Assembly: GCA_028023455.1 (NCBI GenBank)
Contig: JAQFVV010000021.1
Coordinates: 7,156,853 to 7,220,852, forward strand
Reading direction: 5' to 3'
Length of the DNA stretch: 64,000 nt
Source of the DNA: Epiperipatus broadwayi
Taxonomy: Eukaryota > Onychophora > Udeonychophora > Euonychophora > Peripatidae
Both the position numbers and the translations under genes were made by a program. Shown piece by piece: positions 1-14,899 of the stretch (position 1 is its first letter; each line of letters starts with the position of its first letter). Under the pieces are notes generated by a model. It made no database searches. It was not told the origin of the DNA and was given only the letters and a program-made list of their open reading frames with translations.

Positions 1-238
1 TTATTTTATTTATTTTTTTAATATTGAAATATAATTAGATAAGATATTAGGTTATTAAATCTCTGCTACTCCCTGAGCTAGTGACTTGGGCTAATGACCG
101 GAATCAAAATTTAAAAAAAATAATTTTTTTTTTTTGACTTACGTATCTGCCTACTTTATAAATTTTTCTAGGTTCAAATGCCTAGATGGCGCCCTGTAGT
201 GCAGATTATGTTAAGCTCATATTCTCCAGATCATTACA
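1..238 (+). mobile_element. 3' end of the 5' LTR of an LTR retroelement (cut by window start)
   Basis: This segment matches 2865-3102 almost base for base, with about ten substitutions and a small A/T-run length change. It ends in ATCATTACA where the other copy ends in ATCGTTACA. It is followed directly by a primer-binding-like sequence, so it reads as the last part of a 5' LTR whose start lies before the window. Three of the differences are CG in one copy and TG or CA in the other, which fits decay of methylated CpG. A related sequence occurs on the minus strand at the left end of 60931-63028. Confidence 0.8.
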
Positions 239-962
239 ACTAGTGACCCAACATGAGCCGATCTTTGAAAAACCACGTATACCCTGAGCAAATTTTGTCA
301 AAATGAAATATTTTTATCTGTTTACATAAAGTCGTATACTTCAATCTTATAAAAGCACTGCCAGAAAGAAATTGCACATATATTAAAAACCAACAGAAAG
401 TATAAATAATTTTAAACTGTATTTTGTTAAAAAGAAAGTCAAAAGGTTGCAATTGATATGTTTTTTTTTTTTGTTAATATAAATTATGCTTTAATGTGTA
501 TAGGAGCGCACAGCCACGTAAGTTTATGATGGTAAATGTGGTACCTTACGGAAAGTACTTTTGGGAATTTACTTCAGTGTAATCCTATGTAAGCATTTTA
601 ATAAATCATAAATCAGTTGGTGGTATTTATAATTGTGCTGCAAATATACATGCATAAACCCATTATCTTAAAACATATTTACCTCAATGCAACCGTCTTA
701 AATAAATATAAATAATTCGCTTGTCATGCCATTTTGTTAAAAATAAAATGTATAAAAAAAATAGAACTCTTGTGGGGAGGAGGTGTAAACATAAATGGTC
801 CTTAGGAAAACGATAGTAAACATTTTTTTTTTGTATATAGTCTTTTTGTAAAATTACTAACCGGTTGTTTTTGTAAATGTCTTCATTAATCATGTACCAT
901 AATTACTAACCCCAAGTAAAATATTTTTTTTTTATCATTTTTTTTAAGCAACTTTACTGATA
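239..962 (+). mobile_element. Short internal remnant of the LTR retroelement, with primer-binding-like start
   Basis: This stretch lies between two LTR copies. It begins with ACTAGTGACCCAACATGA at 239-256. From memory this resembles the TGGTGACCCCGACGTGA sequence that follows the 5' LTR of many metazoan Gypsy/BEL elements, where the tRNA primer binds. The rest has no gag, protease, RT or integrase reading frame. At 724 bp it is far shorter than the several kilobases of an autonomous element. No clear polypurine tract precedes position 963. Either the coding region was deleted or this is a non-autonomous derivative mobilised by another element. The open frames at 240-452 and 684-893 (minus) look like chance. 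Confidence 0.6.
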
Positions 963-3102
963 TGTAACGAGCACAGATGACGTTACATTGTGTTTTTATT
1001 ATTAAACATGAAATTAAAATAAAAAGTTCGCATTTAAAAATTTTCTTTAAGAATTAAAAATTGAAATTAAATATCATCTTAAACTCGTATATATAAATCG
1101 CACAGATAAAAAAAAATTATTAAACGAAAACTTTATTAAAGAAAAAGTGTTTTAAAACTAAATTTTCAGTAGAGATTTAAAGATAAAAATATATCTTTAA
1201 GTTTGAAAACACATTAATTAATCAGAAATGGAAATGATTGTTTTAATTAGAAATGTAAACTAGCCTTGGGCATTTAAATGTAAAAACATCGGTCAGATAG
1301 GAGAGAAAAACAATGGAATCGGACCTCAGCGAAAAGACCATCTCATCGATGACGCAATGTAAATTCAATCCTTCAAATTAATATAAAAGGACAAGTTTGA
1401 AAATTATTAAGGAGTATTGAGAGAGGACAGATATGTATTAGTGCGGAAGTGAAGGAGAAGGGATTGAAAAGACACACTCTTCAATCCCTTCAGTTTTGCT
1501 AAGAAAGAAAGAGAAATGAACTATCGTTTTTCTACATTGAGGACCAGTTAAAGCAAAAACCTCCAGATGGATAAATAAATCGGCCAACAGAATAACAATC
1601 TTAGGACGGTGTGGGAATTCACATTCATGGCAAGCAATGGATAAAGATGAACTGTTTTAAACTGTAAGAACTTTATAAATAATGAACATTAAATTAAAAC
1701 TTTCCATATTTAAATGATTGCAATATTATCCTATCTGACCAACTTAATTTATTAATAATGTTATTTGATGTATTTCTTTTTTTCTATTTATGTAAAATCA
1801 TTTCCATTTATATTTTTTTTTGTTCTTTAAGTTTTATTATGATTTTTGATGTGCGATAAATTAAATTATATAAATGTTAAACTTAAGTCAGGCATGAATG
1901 GCTGTATAGATTTGTAAAGTTATATTAGGGGAGGGTAATCTTAGGTTATTTGTGTCGTAGTTGAATTGGGTCAATGGATTGGATATATTGGTGTGATTAG
2001 TAGATGTAATATTGATTCACTATGGGCAGAATCGCTTCAAATGCCGCACACTTCCATTTGCCTATGGAAGGAATTATAAGTCAGATACTGCAGTTCCTTT
2101 CTATGGAGTTTTTGTTTTATTGCTCTTCTTTGCAGATAGATGTAATATTCCTATCTGAAGAGAGGCAATTTCTTCTCTTAACTTTTTGTGCTGCCGTATT
2201 TTATTACATTGAATACATCGATATATCAGATGAATTGATGCCAGTTTGACTACGAATTTTAGCCTAAGGTTAAATAGGGATAGAATGTTTTATTTTCAAA
2301 TGCAAATCTATGTAGTCTATTCATACTCGACACTAAATAAAAATGCATTAAATTTAAGTTGGGTATAGACGCTTGCATGGGTTCGTTACCGGTTGATTAT
2401 GTTTTTGGTTTTCATATTTGATCAAAATATATAGACATTCGATAAATAATGATACCTTACGGTGAGTATCTAAAATGTATTTATTCGGATGTCTTTTAAG
2501 TTATTGTGTCACTGCGGTGTCTTATGATGAACACCTTGGGGTTTCTTGTATTCCCTTTGCAATTGACGGTATCAATAATTTTGTATTTTGATCGTTTATG
2601 TTTATTTTGAAATATTTCTGACCGTGAAATCTATGTAACTGATCTGTACTCAACATTATAAAACAAGCTTTCATAAATTTATCTGTGCGAACTTAATTAA
2701 AATGTAAACTTATAATAGTATAACAATTAAAATGTAAATTAAAATCTAAAGTAAAGTTAAAAATTTAAGTTAAAGTGAAAAATGTAAACTGATTCTAAAA
2801 TAATTTTAAATATTATATATATGTGCATAAATGAATGTTTGTATGTTAATTACTGGCAGTGGCTTATTTCATTTATTTTTTTAATATTGAAATATAATTA
2901 GATAAGATATTAGATTATTAAATCTCTGTTACTCCCTGAGCTAGTGACTTGGGCTAATGACCGGAATCAAAGTTTAAAAAAAAAAAAATATTTTTTTTTG
3001 ACTTATGTATCTGCCTACTTTATAAATTTTTCTAGGTTCAAATGCCTAGAAGGCACCCTGTAGTGCAGATTATGTTAAGCTCATATTCTTCAGATCGTTA
3101 CA
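963..3102 (+). mobile_element. 3' LTR (2.14 kb) of the LTR retroelement
   Basis: The LTR starts TGTAACGA (963) and ends TCGTTACA (3102), so the ends form the short inverted repeat usual for LTRs (TG...CA). Its last 238 bp match 1-238, and most of its length matches the minus strand of 60931-63028. Inside are a TATA-like box near 1381, a block at about 1851-2340 and a second block at about 2341-2690 whose order is reversed in the other copy. The open frame at 2022-2249 is on the sense strand; the opposite strand of the same block carries a frame shared with the solo LTR. At 2.1 kb the LTR is long for an animal element. Clade (Gypsy or other) cannot be told without a coding region. Confidence 0.8.
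1378..1391 (+). promoter_or_regulatory. TATA-like box of the LTR
   Basis: TTAATATAAAAGGA lies about 415 bp into the LTR. The solo LTR copy carries the closely similar GATAATATAAAAAGGAG on its own sense strand at 62554-62570, so the motif is kept between two diverged copies. Role as the U3 promoter is inferred. Confidence 0.4.
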
Positions 3103-5270
3103 CTACAGAATATAAGTAATCAATTTATACTCCATGCCAAAGAAGGTAAGTGTAAGGATGATGTTAAAGTCATTTATCACCTATTAGAGGCTTGCATTTG
3201 GACTGAATATATTTGAGTTGGTTTTATTTAAGATCAAAAAACAAAAGCCAACAATTTTGATATACAGTGAATATAAGTAAAAAGGCCAGAGAGAAGTTTA
3301 TGTATGCAGTTTTGTGTTAGACTATTTCATCATCTAGTTAAAATGTTAAGCATTTTGGAAAATTCTATTTACATATTTCTAAATACCTTTGACTGTAAGT
3401 AAAATTACCTAAATTAATGTTAAGCCCAATATTTTAAGTAATAATATTCTTTGTTCTTCAAATTTTGCTGATATGACCAGTAACAACTAGTATGGGATTG
3501 ATTTGGTATTTTTTATATTCAAGTATAATGTTTTTAAATAGATGCTCTAGCCAAGTGGAATATTCTGCTAAAGAAAAACTTTAAATACTTACTTATGAGC
3601 ATCTCTCTGATTCTTTTATTTTTTAAGTGTAAGATTAATGAATGGTTTCTGAATATTACTGACTATAACACTTCAAATATACCTTTAACTTCATTTCTAC
3701 TGAATGGTGTCTTTGACAAACTTTCTCAGTTGGTTAAATTGTCATCTTATATTTAATATAGATATAAAGATCATCAAGCCAATCCCTGCACTTGCTGTCA
3801 CTGGGCTAACAGTGCCCTGCAGAAGAGAAAATAATAATGATACTTAAAATGCTGTTCCCCATTTTAATCTCTGAGATATTACTTACCATTGAATGTATTC
3901 AAAAATATAATGGACTTTATCTAAAAAAAACATTAAAAATTTCAAATAGATGATGAACATTGGTCAACAAATAATTGCAAGCAAAATTGGAACATCACAA
4001 AGCATCAGATCATCATTATCAAGTTTAAATGTGTTTTATTGATTGCAATTAGATCGTTGATTCAATATGTAATGTACTTAAAAAATAGCTATATATGAAT
4101 ATTGCTTATTTTCTTTAGCTATGTAATTCTGTAAGTAGCATTAATTCACTTTTCCGGAGAGTGAATTAACACTACTTATAGAATTATATATAAATACTTT
4201 CTTCTTATGAGCCCTTTATAAAATTTGAATATACATATAAAGCTAGACTATGATAAGACAAAAATGTATATTGAGGAGTGGTTAGAAAAAGTTAAACCCA
4301 ATAAGTCAACTTGTGTGTCTAATACATAAGATGGAGGCCAGAGTGGATTAAGATAATTGCAAATTTATGATTAGTGAAGAAACATTTTACTGTTTTAGTT
4401 ATACTGGTGATATCATACATATGATGCTGACCTCACAATAATCGTGATGACTTCACACTTTTGCTGATGACATCACACTTATCATTGACAGCAGTAAAAA
4501 CAATAAGACTTGATATGAAAATTAAAGAACAGAAAAAAATTATGACTTGCAATTAAATGTGAAGGAAAAATATTATAATTGCCATAGTTAATTTCCAAAA
4601 TTAATAATGAAGACATTGCAGTAGGTTACTTTTTGTATCCAAAGGTTATTTATTATCAATGAACAATATATGAGTTAGTTTTTAATATATATTAATAATG
4701 AGAAGTAGTAACTCAAGGAAGAACTTTCAGTGTAGATAAAGATAGATCTTTAAATGTGAAGAATAGAATTGCTTAAACTATATTCTAATTAATTATAGAT
4801 ATAGAAGAAGAATAAGAAAATTATAATTTCCCATTGATAGTGAGGAAAATAAATAAGTGGATAATAGAATAGACATACCCAAATGCTCATTTGATGGACT
4901 AATAATAAGTTTGATGTTACCATCTTACATAATTTATTAAGGAATGTGTAATGCTTAAAAAAAAAATTAATGGATGGAAGAAAATAAGATTATCAGGAGA
5001 CAGATAAATATATTAGATTATCAAAATCCTGAACATACCTTTGAAAATCCTGAAATACTACATATAGGATGAAAAATTATTTTCATAAGTTCCACTAAAA
5101 TCTAATGGCATTTAATGAAGACAGGTTATATTTATTAAAAGATATAATGCATTTAAATAAAACTGAATTATTTTTAAAACCATACACAGTTATAAGTCTT
5201 TGTCAAAAATAATTTATTTTATTATCTAATAGAATATCATGTGTTTTTGTTTGCAGTGATGGAATATCAT
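3103..5270. other. No gene seen; AT-rich unique-looking DNA
   Basis: No frame looks coding. CpG is rare here. It holds the hairpin at 4121-4189. At about 4420-4490 there is a weak run of 20-25 bp repeats built on GATGAC-TCACACTT. No other structure was seen. Confidence 0.6.
4121..4189. repeat. Hairpin / short inverted repeat (30-bp arms)
   Basis: Arms at 4121-4150 and 4160-4189 are reverse complements with about three mismatches. They flank the 9-base loop TTTCCGGAG. The whole could fold as one stem. It resembles the core of a small foldback or MITE, but no target duplication is obvious. Confidence 0.7.
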
Positions 5271-5850
5271 ATTCTGGAACTGATCCAAGATTATAACCCA
5301 ATCCTATCACTCTTCTTATGTGTTCTTAAGCAGATTCTGGAGTTAGAATCCATGGATTAGAGCCCAATTCTGTCTCTTCCAATACTACAACTTCTCATGT
5401 GTTCCCTATCATATTCTGGAACTACAATCCATGATATGTAGCCCAATCCTGTCACTTCCAGTATTCATGTGTTCCCAAGCAGATTCTGAAACTAGGATTC
5501 ATGGATTACATCTCAAACCTATCATTTCAAGTACTCAAACTTCTCATATGTTCCTCAGAAGATTCTGAAATTAGGATTCATGGATTATAGCTTAACCCTG
5601 TCATTTCTAGTATTCAAACCTCTCATATATTCCCAAGTCAATTCTGAAGATAGGATCCATGGATCACAGACCAATCTTATCACATCCTGTACTGAAACTT
5701 TTCATGTGTCACCACTTTCAGTATTCAAATTCTCATGTGTTTCCAAGAAGATTCTGGAACTAAGATCACAGCCAAACATGTCATATCCAGTATTGAAGCT
5801 TAGCATGTGTTCCCAAGCAGATTCTGCAGATAGAATCAATAGATTGTTTT
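5271..5850. repeat. Degenerate tandem repeat, about 80-bp unit, eight copies
   Basis: ATTCTG begins at 5271, 5334, 5413, 5483, 5562, 5641, 5751 and 5821, mostly 63-79 bp apart. Each start is followed in order by a degenerate string: AACTAGGATCCATGGATTA, then CCCAATCCTGTCACTTCCAG, then TATTCAAACTTCTCATGTG, then TTCCCAAGCAG. The 110-bp gap before 5751 contains part of an extra unit. Units have drifted, with deletions of 9-16 bp in several. The open frame 5580-5903 arises from the array; since the unit is not a fixed multiple of three, a repeat protein is unlikely. Confidence 0.75.
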
Positions 5851-7750
5851 TTCCAAGCAACAAATCTCTTTCTGTTTCTTTATATAATTTTAGCAACAAG
5901 TAACCATAGTTAAAATATTTAAGGTATTGCAAAAAATCTCAAAATTCTAGCATCACATAATTTTATAAATTTATAAGCTGTGCATCAGAACTAGATTAAA
6001 AATACCATTTTTAAGACAGAATGAAAAGCAAATAAATCACTTAAGATTAAATTAGTAATAGAAGTTTTAAAGTTAAATATTTAAATTCAACTGCTAATAT
6101 ATCTTAGAAAATTTTAAAAAAAATCATATTGCTAGAGAAAAAAGGTTCAAATGTGAAAAGAAGTACTCAGAACTTTTAGAGGGATGGATATCTTCCCCAT
6201 TAGTATTGAAGGCTGCCACTATATAACAAATATAGTCATTAACTTTTATAATCAGTACAATGACAGTGATCTAAATAATCCAGATTAAGCCAAGATCTTG
6301 AATATCCACCTATTAATAGATGATTGGGTTGAATAGGGGTTTGATACCTTAAAAAATTCTAAGTCTACTTGTGATCTGAAAAAGTTTCAAAGTTTGCTCA
6401 AGGACAATTGAACAACAGGTTGTAGGCATAGTGATAAATGCATTACAAATCATGTCCCAATGTTGGTAATTGTTTGCGGTTAGTAATATGTTACTACTTA
6501 TGTTTCTCACCATACTTTACTATCTAGTGAAATTTTTAATAATTAATAGATACCATGTTGTAATACTTAATACTAAACACTTAATTACTAAAATTTATAC
6601 TAGGAGGCACACTGTGGTAGAAAAAAAAATTGTTATTGTACAGTTTAATGTAAGTTATTGTTATGTATTGATTAATTGGATTTTTAACATCTTATTATAT
6701 TGTGGTTAACACACTTTTATGTTTTCATACTCAAAGAGTCACTTTTTCTAAAAACTTCAGTACTAAAGTTTATAGCATTTTATATTTTGTATACTTTTGT
6801 ATGTTAGATTTTTGATTAATATACATAGTTACTATTAGTGATGATTGAAATATAAAGATAATTATTAACAGGTAAAAATAATATTTCTGACATATGATGT
6901 TTACACAGAGTAATAAACATAAGAGTTATGAGCTCCATTGACCTGCAAACAAATCATGTATTTTAAATATTTTCCTCTACATACATTTCTTATGTGAGTT
7001 TACATTTATGTAAATGAACATTTGTTTGTACTTTAATGCCAATAAAATCTTCATCCTGGCATGTGGGTTGGTGCTATGAGAGTGCTTGTAATCCCTGACA
7101 ACTTAATAGGTATTATTGTATGATTACTACTGACTCAAATGAGGCAAGTATTTACGGCATGCAAGGCAAATGAATAAAAATATCATGGCCAAGAGAACTG
7201 GTAAATAGAATTACTATCTCTAATCTGGAAAGAGAACAAATAATAGGAACAAGGCTCAGGATTAATTAACCATAGATATGCATGAAATTTTCGCATAATT
7301 TAGTGCAGTAGTGGAATGAAAGACTCTGGAACTCAAAAACCAAATAAGGCAATCACCTAGGACCCTTCACTTGCTCCAACTTATTATGACATCTTGCACA
7401 ACAAACAATTTTATTAGTAGTTATTATTAAAGGCTATTAAATTATGAAGAAGAAATCAATAGCAATTCTGTGCTTTTCACTGACAAAGGTGAATATTTAT
7501 CAATTTGTTCGGAGATATGTGTGGCACTATCATCTGGTATCTATAAATAAGCTATGCCTATATAAATTCATCTACAATAATGTGATGTAATATAGAATAC
7601 TTCTGTAAACATAGTTTGTGTTATTACCACCAGGGGCATTTGAAATAAGCAGTACATTCAGAATTTCAAAATCATATGATCTGTTAAAGCAAATATTTAT
7701 AGAGTATTTATCTGAAAATTTTGGATAATGATATTTTAGTAGTAATCATA
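5851..7750. other. No gene seen
   Basis: Only short chance frames such as 6470-6709 are present. No repeat, RNA gene or transposon end was recognised. Confidence 0.55.
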
Positions 7751-7754
7751 TGCT

Positions 7755-7935
7755 GGATTCTTTCCATTCATCTAATAATATTAATTGCTAAATGTCTTTA
7801 AAAAAATTAAACTTTATTTAAATCTTTTTAATACATTCAGCTATTAGTAATATCACACAGTTTAGTTTATTCTGATCACTTCTCAGATTGTTACTGGCAT
7901 TAAACCTTGACTTTTAAATTTGTGAAATATTTTCT
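7755..7935 (-). mobile_element. SINE body fragment (family 1, minus strand)
   Basis: Read on the minus strand, it contains GATATTACTAATAGCTGAATG, then AAAGACATTTAGC and a TTAGATGA-rich end. These match the body of the family-1 SINE seen at 29840-30085 and 63320-63605. The tRNA-like head is decayed; only AGTCAAGGTTTAATGCCAG corresponds to the B-box side. It lies back to back with the two plus-strand copies that follow. Confidence 0.5.
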
Positions 7936-8014
7936 TTGGATGCTGTTAGCATGACAATGGTTCATAATAGCCTAAGAATCAAACCTGGGTCTTTATTCAG
8001 TGTTATATAAGATA

Positions 8015-8105
8015 TTTCATGGGTCTAAAGATCTAGGTTTAACTTTAATGCTGGTACTCTCATTGAACAGGCCAGAAACACCTGAAGAAGAGAGGGCAAT
8101 AACTA
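8015..8105 (+). mobile_element. Family-1 SINE fragment (B-box side only)
   Basis: TCTAAAGATCTAGGTTTAAC followed by GCTGGTACTCTCATTGAAC and CAGGCCAGAAACACCTG matches the B-box and adjoining region of the SINE at 29840-30085. The body and tail are missing. It stops where the next copy starts. Confidence 0.5.
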
Positions 8106-8345
8106 GCCTATTTGGTTAGAAGATCACTTTAAATTCAATATTCACAAATCTAAAAGTTCCAGTTTGATTCCAACACTGATATTATCATTAATCAGGCCAG
8201 AGACATCTAGTGAGAAGAAAAATACCACTCACATGTATTTGAAAAGTTTAAATGGAGTTTGAATATTTCTAAAAATATTTAATAATTAATATTATATAAT
8301 GAAAATAATCCAATATATAAATATTAAGTATTGTATAATTTTACA
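8106..8345 (+). mobile_element. Family-1 SINE with decayed tRNA-like head
   Basis: The head reads ACTAGCCTATTTGGTTAGAA (decayed A box) and GTTCCAGTTTGATTCC (decayed B box). It is followed by ATTATCATTAATCAGGCCAG, as in the other copies. The end, ATTATATAATGAAAATAATC followed by CAATATATAAATA, matches the 3' end of the copies at 29840 and 63320. It is tandem to a truncated copy just upstream. Confidence 0.55.
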
Positions 8346-9145
8346 AGTATGTAATATTTTCAAAGATATATACATTGAAATTGTGCAATGATAAGTTAGG
8401 AAGCTGTTACTAAATATATTTTCCAAATTTTTTTTAATGTACATTAATTGATGAAGATTATTGTTATTCTTTATTAAATCTTTTAACTCTTTTTTGCAAG
8501 TGGTAAATGAAATGATAACTTATATTGACAGTGAATTCACAATTATTATAAACTTTGCACCACTGTTAATCTATTTTAGACAAATTAATTGCTTAATGAA
8601 TAATGCCAATTTGACTTTTGTGTTCAATACGGATCCAATGAAACAATGTTTTTGGTATTTCTATTTTACACTAACAAAACATCACATGACTAAAGTTTCA
8701 GCACTACAGTCAGAATCCTTAGTACTGAGCCATAAGTCAGAAATTAATGGAGGGATAACGATAATACCTCTACTATTTTGTTACCATTAGTTACTCATAC
8801 ATATAATTGATAACCCGTGAGTAGAAAATGGGGACTACTACTGGAAAACATATATTTATTTTAGGAAAAACAATTTAACATTTATTGTAATATAATATAT
8901 GTGGAACCTTTATTCAAAAATAACTTTGACTTACATGAATGTAGAATGATGAATCATTGACATTGTGCCACTAAATTTTGCCAAAACAATTTTATGTGAA
9001 ACCTCCCTTCCCCTAGGTTTTATCTGATAGATTTTAAATAGACTGCACATTTGAGATCAAATTTTCAATCATATACTGGGTGTTAAAAAAGTCTCCCATA
9101 AATGAGAGTTATATTAACCAACTCATACTACTTGCACATCCCCAT
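8346..9145. other. No gene seen
   Basis: The open frame at 8461-8790 (109 codons) has no recognisable motif, and its composition is like the surrounding DNA, so I treat it as chance. Confidence 0.5.
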
Positions 9146-12033
<2,888 letters not shown>

Positions 12034-12124
<91 letters not shown>

Positions 12125-12500
12125 AAGAAGAAGAAGAAGAAGAAGAAGAAGAAGAAGAAGAAGAAGAAGAAGAAGAAGAAGAAGAAGAAGAAGAAGAAGA
12201 AGAAGAAGAAGAAGAAGAAGAAGAAGAAGAAGAAGAAGAAGAAGAAGAAGAAGAAGAAGAAGAAGAAGAAGAAGAAGAAGAAGAAGAAGAAGAAGAAGAA
12301 GAAGAAGAAGAAGAAGAAGAAGAAGAAGAAGAAGAAGAAGAAGAAGAAGAAGAAGAAGAAGAAGAAGAAGAAGAAGAAGAAGAAGAAGAAGAAGAAGAAG
12401 AAGAAGAAGAAGAAGAAGAAGAAGAAGAAGAAGAAGAAGAAGAAGAAGAAGAAGGAGGAGGAGGAGGAGGAGGAGGAGAAGAAGAAGAAAAAGAAGAAGA
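12034..12500. repeat. Compound microsatellite (AAT)n-(AAG)n-(AGG)n-(AAG)n
   Basis: About twenty AAT units (12034-12093) change abruptly to about 120 AAG units, then eight AGG units (about 12454-12477), then AAG again. The AAT part abuts the presumed 3' end of the LINE and may be its tail. The poly-Leu, poly-Phe and poly-Lys frames of up to 234 codons are artefacts of this array. Confidence 0.95.
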
Positions 12501-13200
12501 TAATTATACAAACAAATCTGTGAACTATAAATATATTCACATATAAAACATGCCGATCCATTTTTGTGTTTATTTGATATTTTATGAGGTTGCCATTCAA
12601 TTTTTTTTTTAGCAAAAAACTTTTTTTCGAAAATACGTCAACAGTATATCTAGTTGTACTTTTCCAATGTATTCTATTTTCTGTCATATCTCGTCAATGG
12701 AAACAATTGACATTGCATCTCCTCAGAATGACTCTGAGATAATCCTTATAATGTAGACAGGATCTATTTCTTTTTTCAAACCATGCTCGAGTTATTATAA
12801 AAGAATATTTGAAGTACTTATTGCAAACTGCTTAAAAATGAAGAATTGTAGAATTCTTTAATTTATATTAAAAAAATATCGTTATATCCAAGACTTTTCA
12901 TTTGTTTTAGACAATTATCCTGAATCTATTCTTATTTTGTGTATTTAAATATTGACAGTTATACAGAAAAACACAGACTAAAAATGATTGTCTAAAACAG
13001 CTGTTCTTAACTGGCATATTGAAAACTGTTGCTTTGTGAAAATGAAAGATTATCAGGTAAATAAAACAATTGTTCAAAAGCAATGTATTTTCTGGGAAAT
13101 AATGTAAAATAAATTGCTACTTATGTGGTTTACAGTGCAGGTAAGTTGGAACTTATATTGCTACGTAAACTAAAGTAAAGAAATAAAAAAGGAAGATGTC
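12501..13200. other. No gene seen
   Basis: AT-rich with no coding-like frame, repeat or RNA gene that I could recognise. Confidence 0.55.
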
Positions 13201-13202
13201 AC

Positions 13203-13300
13203 GCATTGGTGCCCTAGTGGTTACCATAGCTGCCTTCCAAGCAGCGGGCCCAGGTTCACTTCCTAGTCAATGCTTTGAGATATATATATATATATAAAGA
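13203..13300 (+). mobile_element. tRNA-Gly(UCC)-derived SINE head with (TA)n tail
   Basis: GCATTGG at 13203, AGCTGCCTTCCAAGCAGC (anticodon arm, TCC anticodon) and GTTCACTTC (T arm) follow the layout of tRNA-Gly(UCC). The acceptor strand closes with CAATGCT at 13274. Mismatches in the D and T arms and the following TTTGAGATATATATA tail mark it as a SINE or pseudogene, not a working tRNA gene. Related heads occur at 27639 (+) and 27925-27995 (-). Confidence 0.7.
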
Positions 13301-14899
13301 TTATTGGAGTGCTGTAAAATGGAAGGTTAGTGAAAGCATTATGTGAGACACTTTTGTCTCATGAGAAATGTGACATTAGTATTTGGATGGTGAATAGTAA
13401 TGAAATGAGTAGAAATTTTGATGAATAATTCTAGTAATAAAGAGAGCATGATAGGATGGCTGTAGTAAGATTAACTCTATAACATTCATGCATGCTCAAT
13501 AATAATACTGTTGTATAATAGCAAGTTTGTACTTCCATATTATAAAATAAGTTTTACTAGAGCACTTATTTGTCTTTTGGGGAGGGGAGAGTTCCCAATA
13601 AAATATAAAAGAGTCAAGTGAATGCCCAACAGCTATTGGGATTAACATGTATACCGGTTTGGCAAATAGCAGTGTTGTTTTCTTTTGGTAGATGGTCATA
13701 TGTTAATGGTTAATAGAACATGCTGACAAATGATAGAATCCCATCAATAAGTCTAGTAATCAAGTCATTGAGAACCGAGAAAGTTTTTTAGAACATACTT
13801 TGCAGGTTTTATAGCAAAAAAAGTAAACATGGGGGGGGGGTGATCTTAAATAAACATTGACAGTGGTAAAGTTTTGAATGGTTTTTACTCTTATTTTACA
13901 CTCCATCTAAGGAAATTTAAAGACTCATTTACTGACAAGTATTGGATAATTAATTGAATTAACTATGATCCAGATACCTAAAAGAAATAAGAATGACTTT
14001 TGGAAATAATTTTATTTCAGCCGCATTCGAACCCTGATCGCATGTGGACGTAATAGATCTGCATAACGATGCACTTATGTTTTAGAATGTATATATTAAT
14101 AGCTATATATGTGAGATTTATTCATTTGTAATATATATTTTATTGATAGATTAATTAAAATCAAAATATCTTACAACCAAGCAATAATCGATATATATAT
14201 ATATATATAAACGATGTAAAAAAAGTGCATTGTTTTTCCAAACTCTTGACATTAAATAATAAATATTACATTGATAGGTAATCTTTAAAAAAAGCTTCGA
14301 TAATTCATTTTCAACTAACTTCAGCTTAAGAATTCTTAAACAAAAGATTTTGTGCGTGTGTGTGTTTGATAAGCTGAAAAATATATACTTAAATTTTATA
14401 TATATAATAGTGCAAACTTGAGACTGTACATAATGTGAAGCATTCTTATGCCAAGAGTTAGAATCAATCCTTTTTCTTTCATTTGTTACCACTTTTACTT
14501 TTCTTACAGCTCATTTTACAAAACACATGACTCCCTCATTGAGTTTTTTTTTCGTCATGATGATTGTATTGGAGTCCCTATCAAAGAGATCTTTTGAAAC
14601 TCAGAATAAAAAAATATATCTTTTTTTTTACTCCCACCATTGACTGCTTTTATTATCCTTCAGTCAAAGAAGACAACGCAGTATGTCTACTTAATTGTAA
14701 AGCTAAGATTTAGAACTCTTTATTGTGAAATTCATAATCATTTCTAATTTTCTCACTTCATAGATTCTGAAAAGAAATAAGGTTAAAGTTCATTTTAGAA
14801 TTCTTTTTTTTTTTTTTGACAAAAATTTCGGAGTAATTATTAATGCTAGATTTTAATTTGAAGTGAATAATTTGTGATTATATATTTTTTTTCCCCACA
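13301..14899. other. No gene seen; possible decayed tRNA-like head on the minus strand near 14015-14085
   Basis: On the minus strand, GGGTTCGAATGCGGC (about 14020-14034) looks like a T-arm/B-box, but no convincing A box or acceptor stem goes with it. There is also a G10 run near 13832 and (AT)n near 14193-14208. Nothing else was seen. Confidence 0.4.

Noticed and set aside
2022-2249. 75-codon sense-strand frame in the LTR as a gene
   Set aside because: The solo LTR copy keeps only parts of this frame; the antisense frame is better shared, and both are reported as an observation only.
5580-5903. 107-codon frame as a repeat protein
   Set aside because: Lies on a tandem array whose unit length varies (63-79 bp), so the frame is not kept from unit to unit.
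8461-8790. 109-codon frame
   Set aside because: No recognisable motif, composition like surrounding DNA, and no splice or promoter context.
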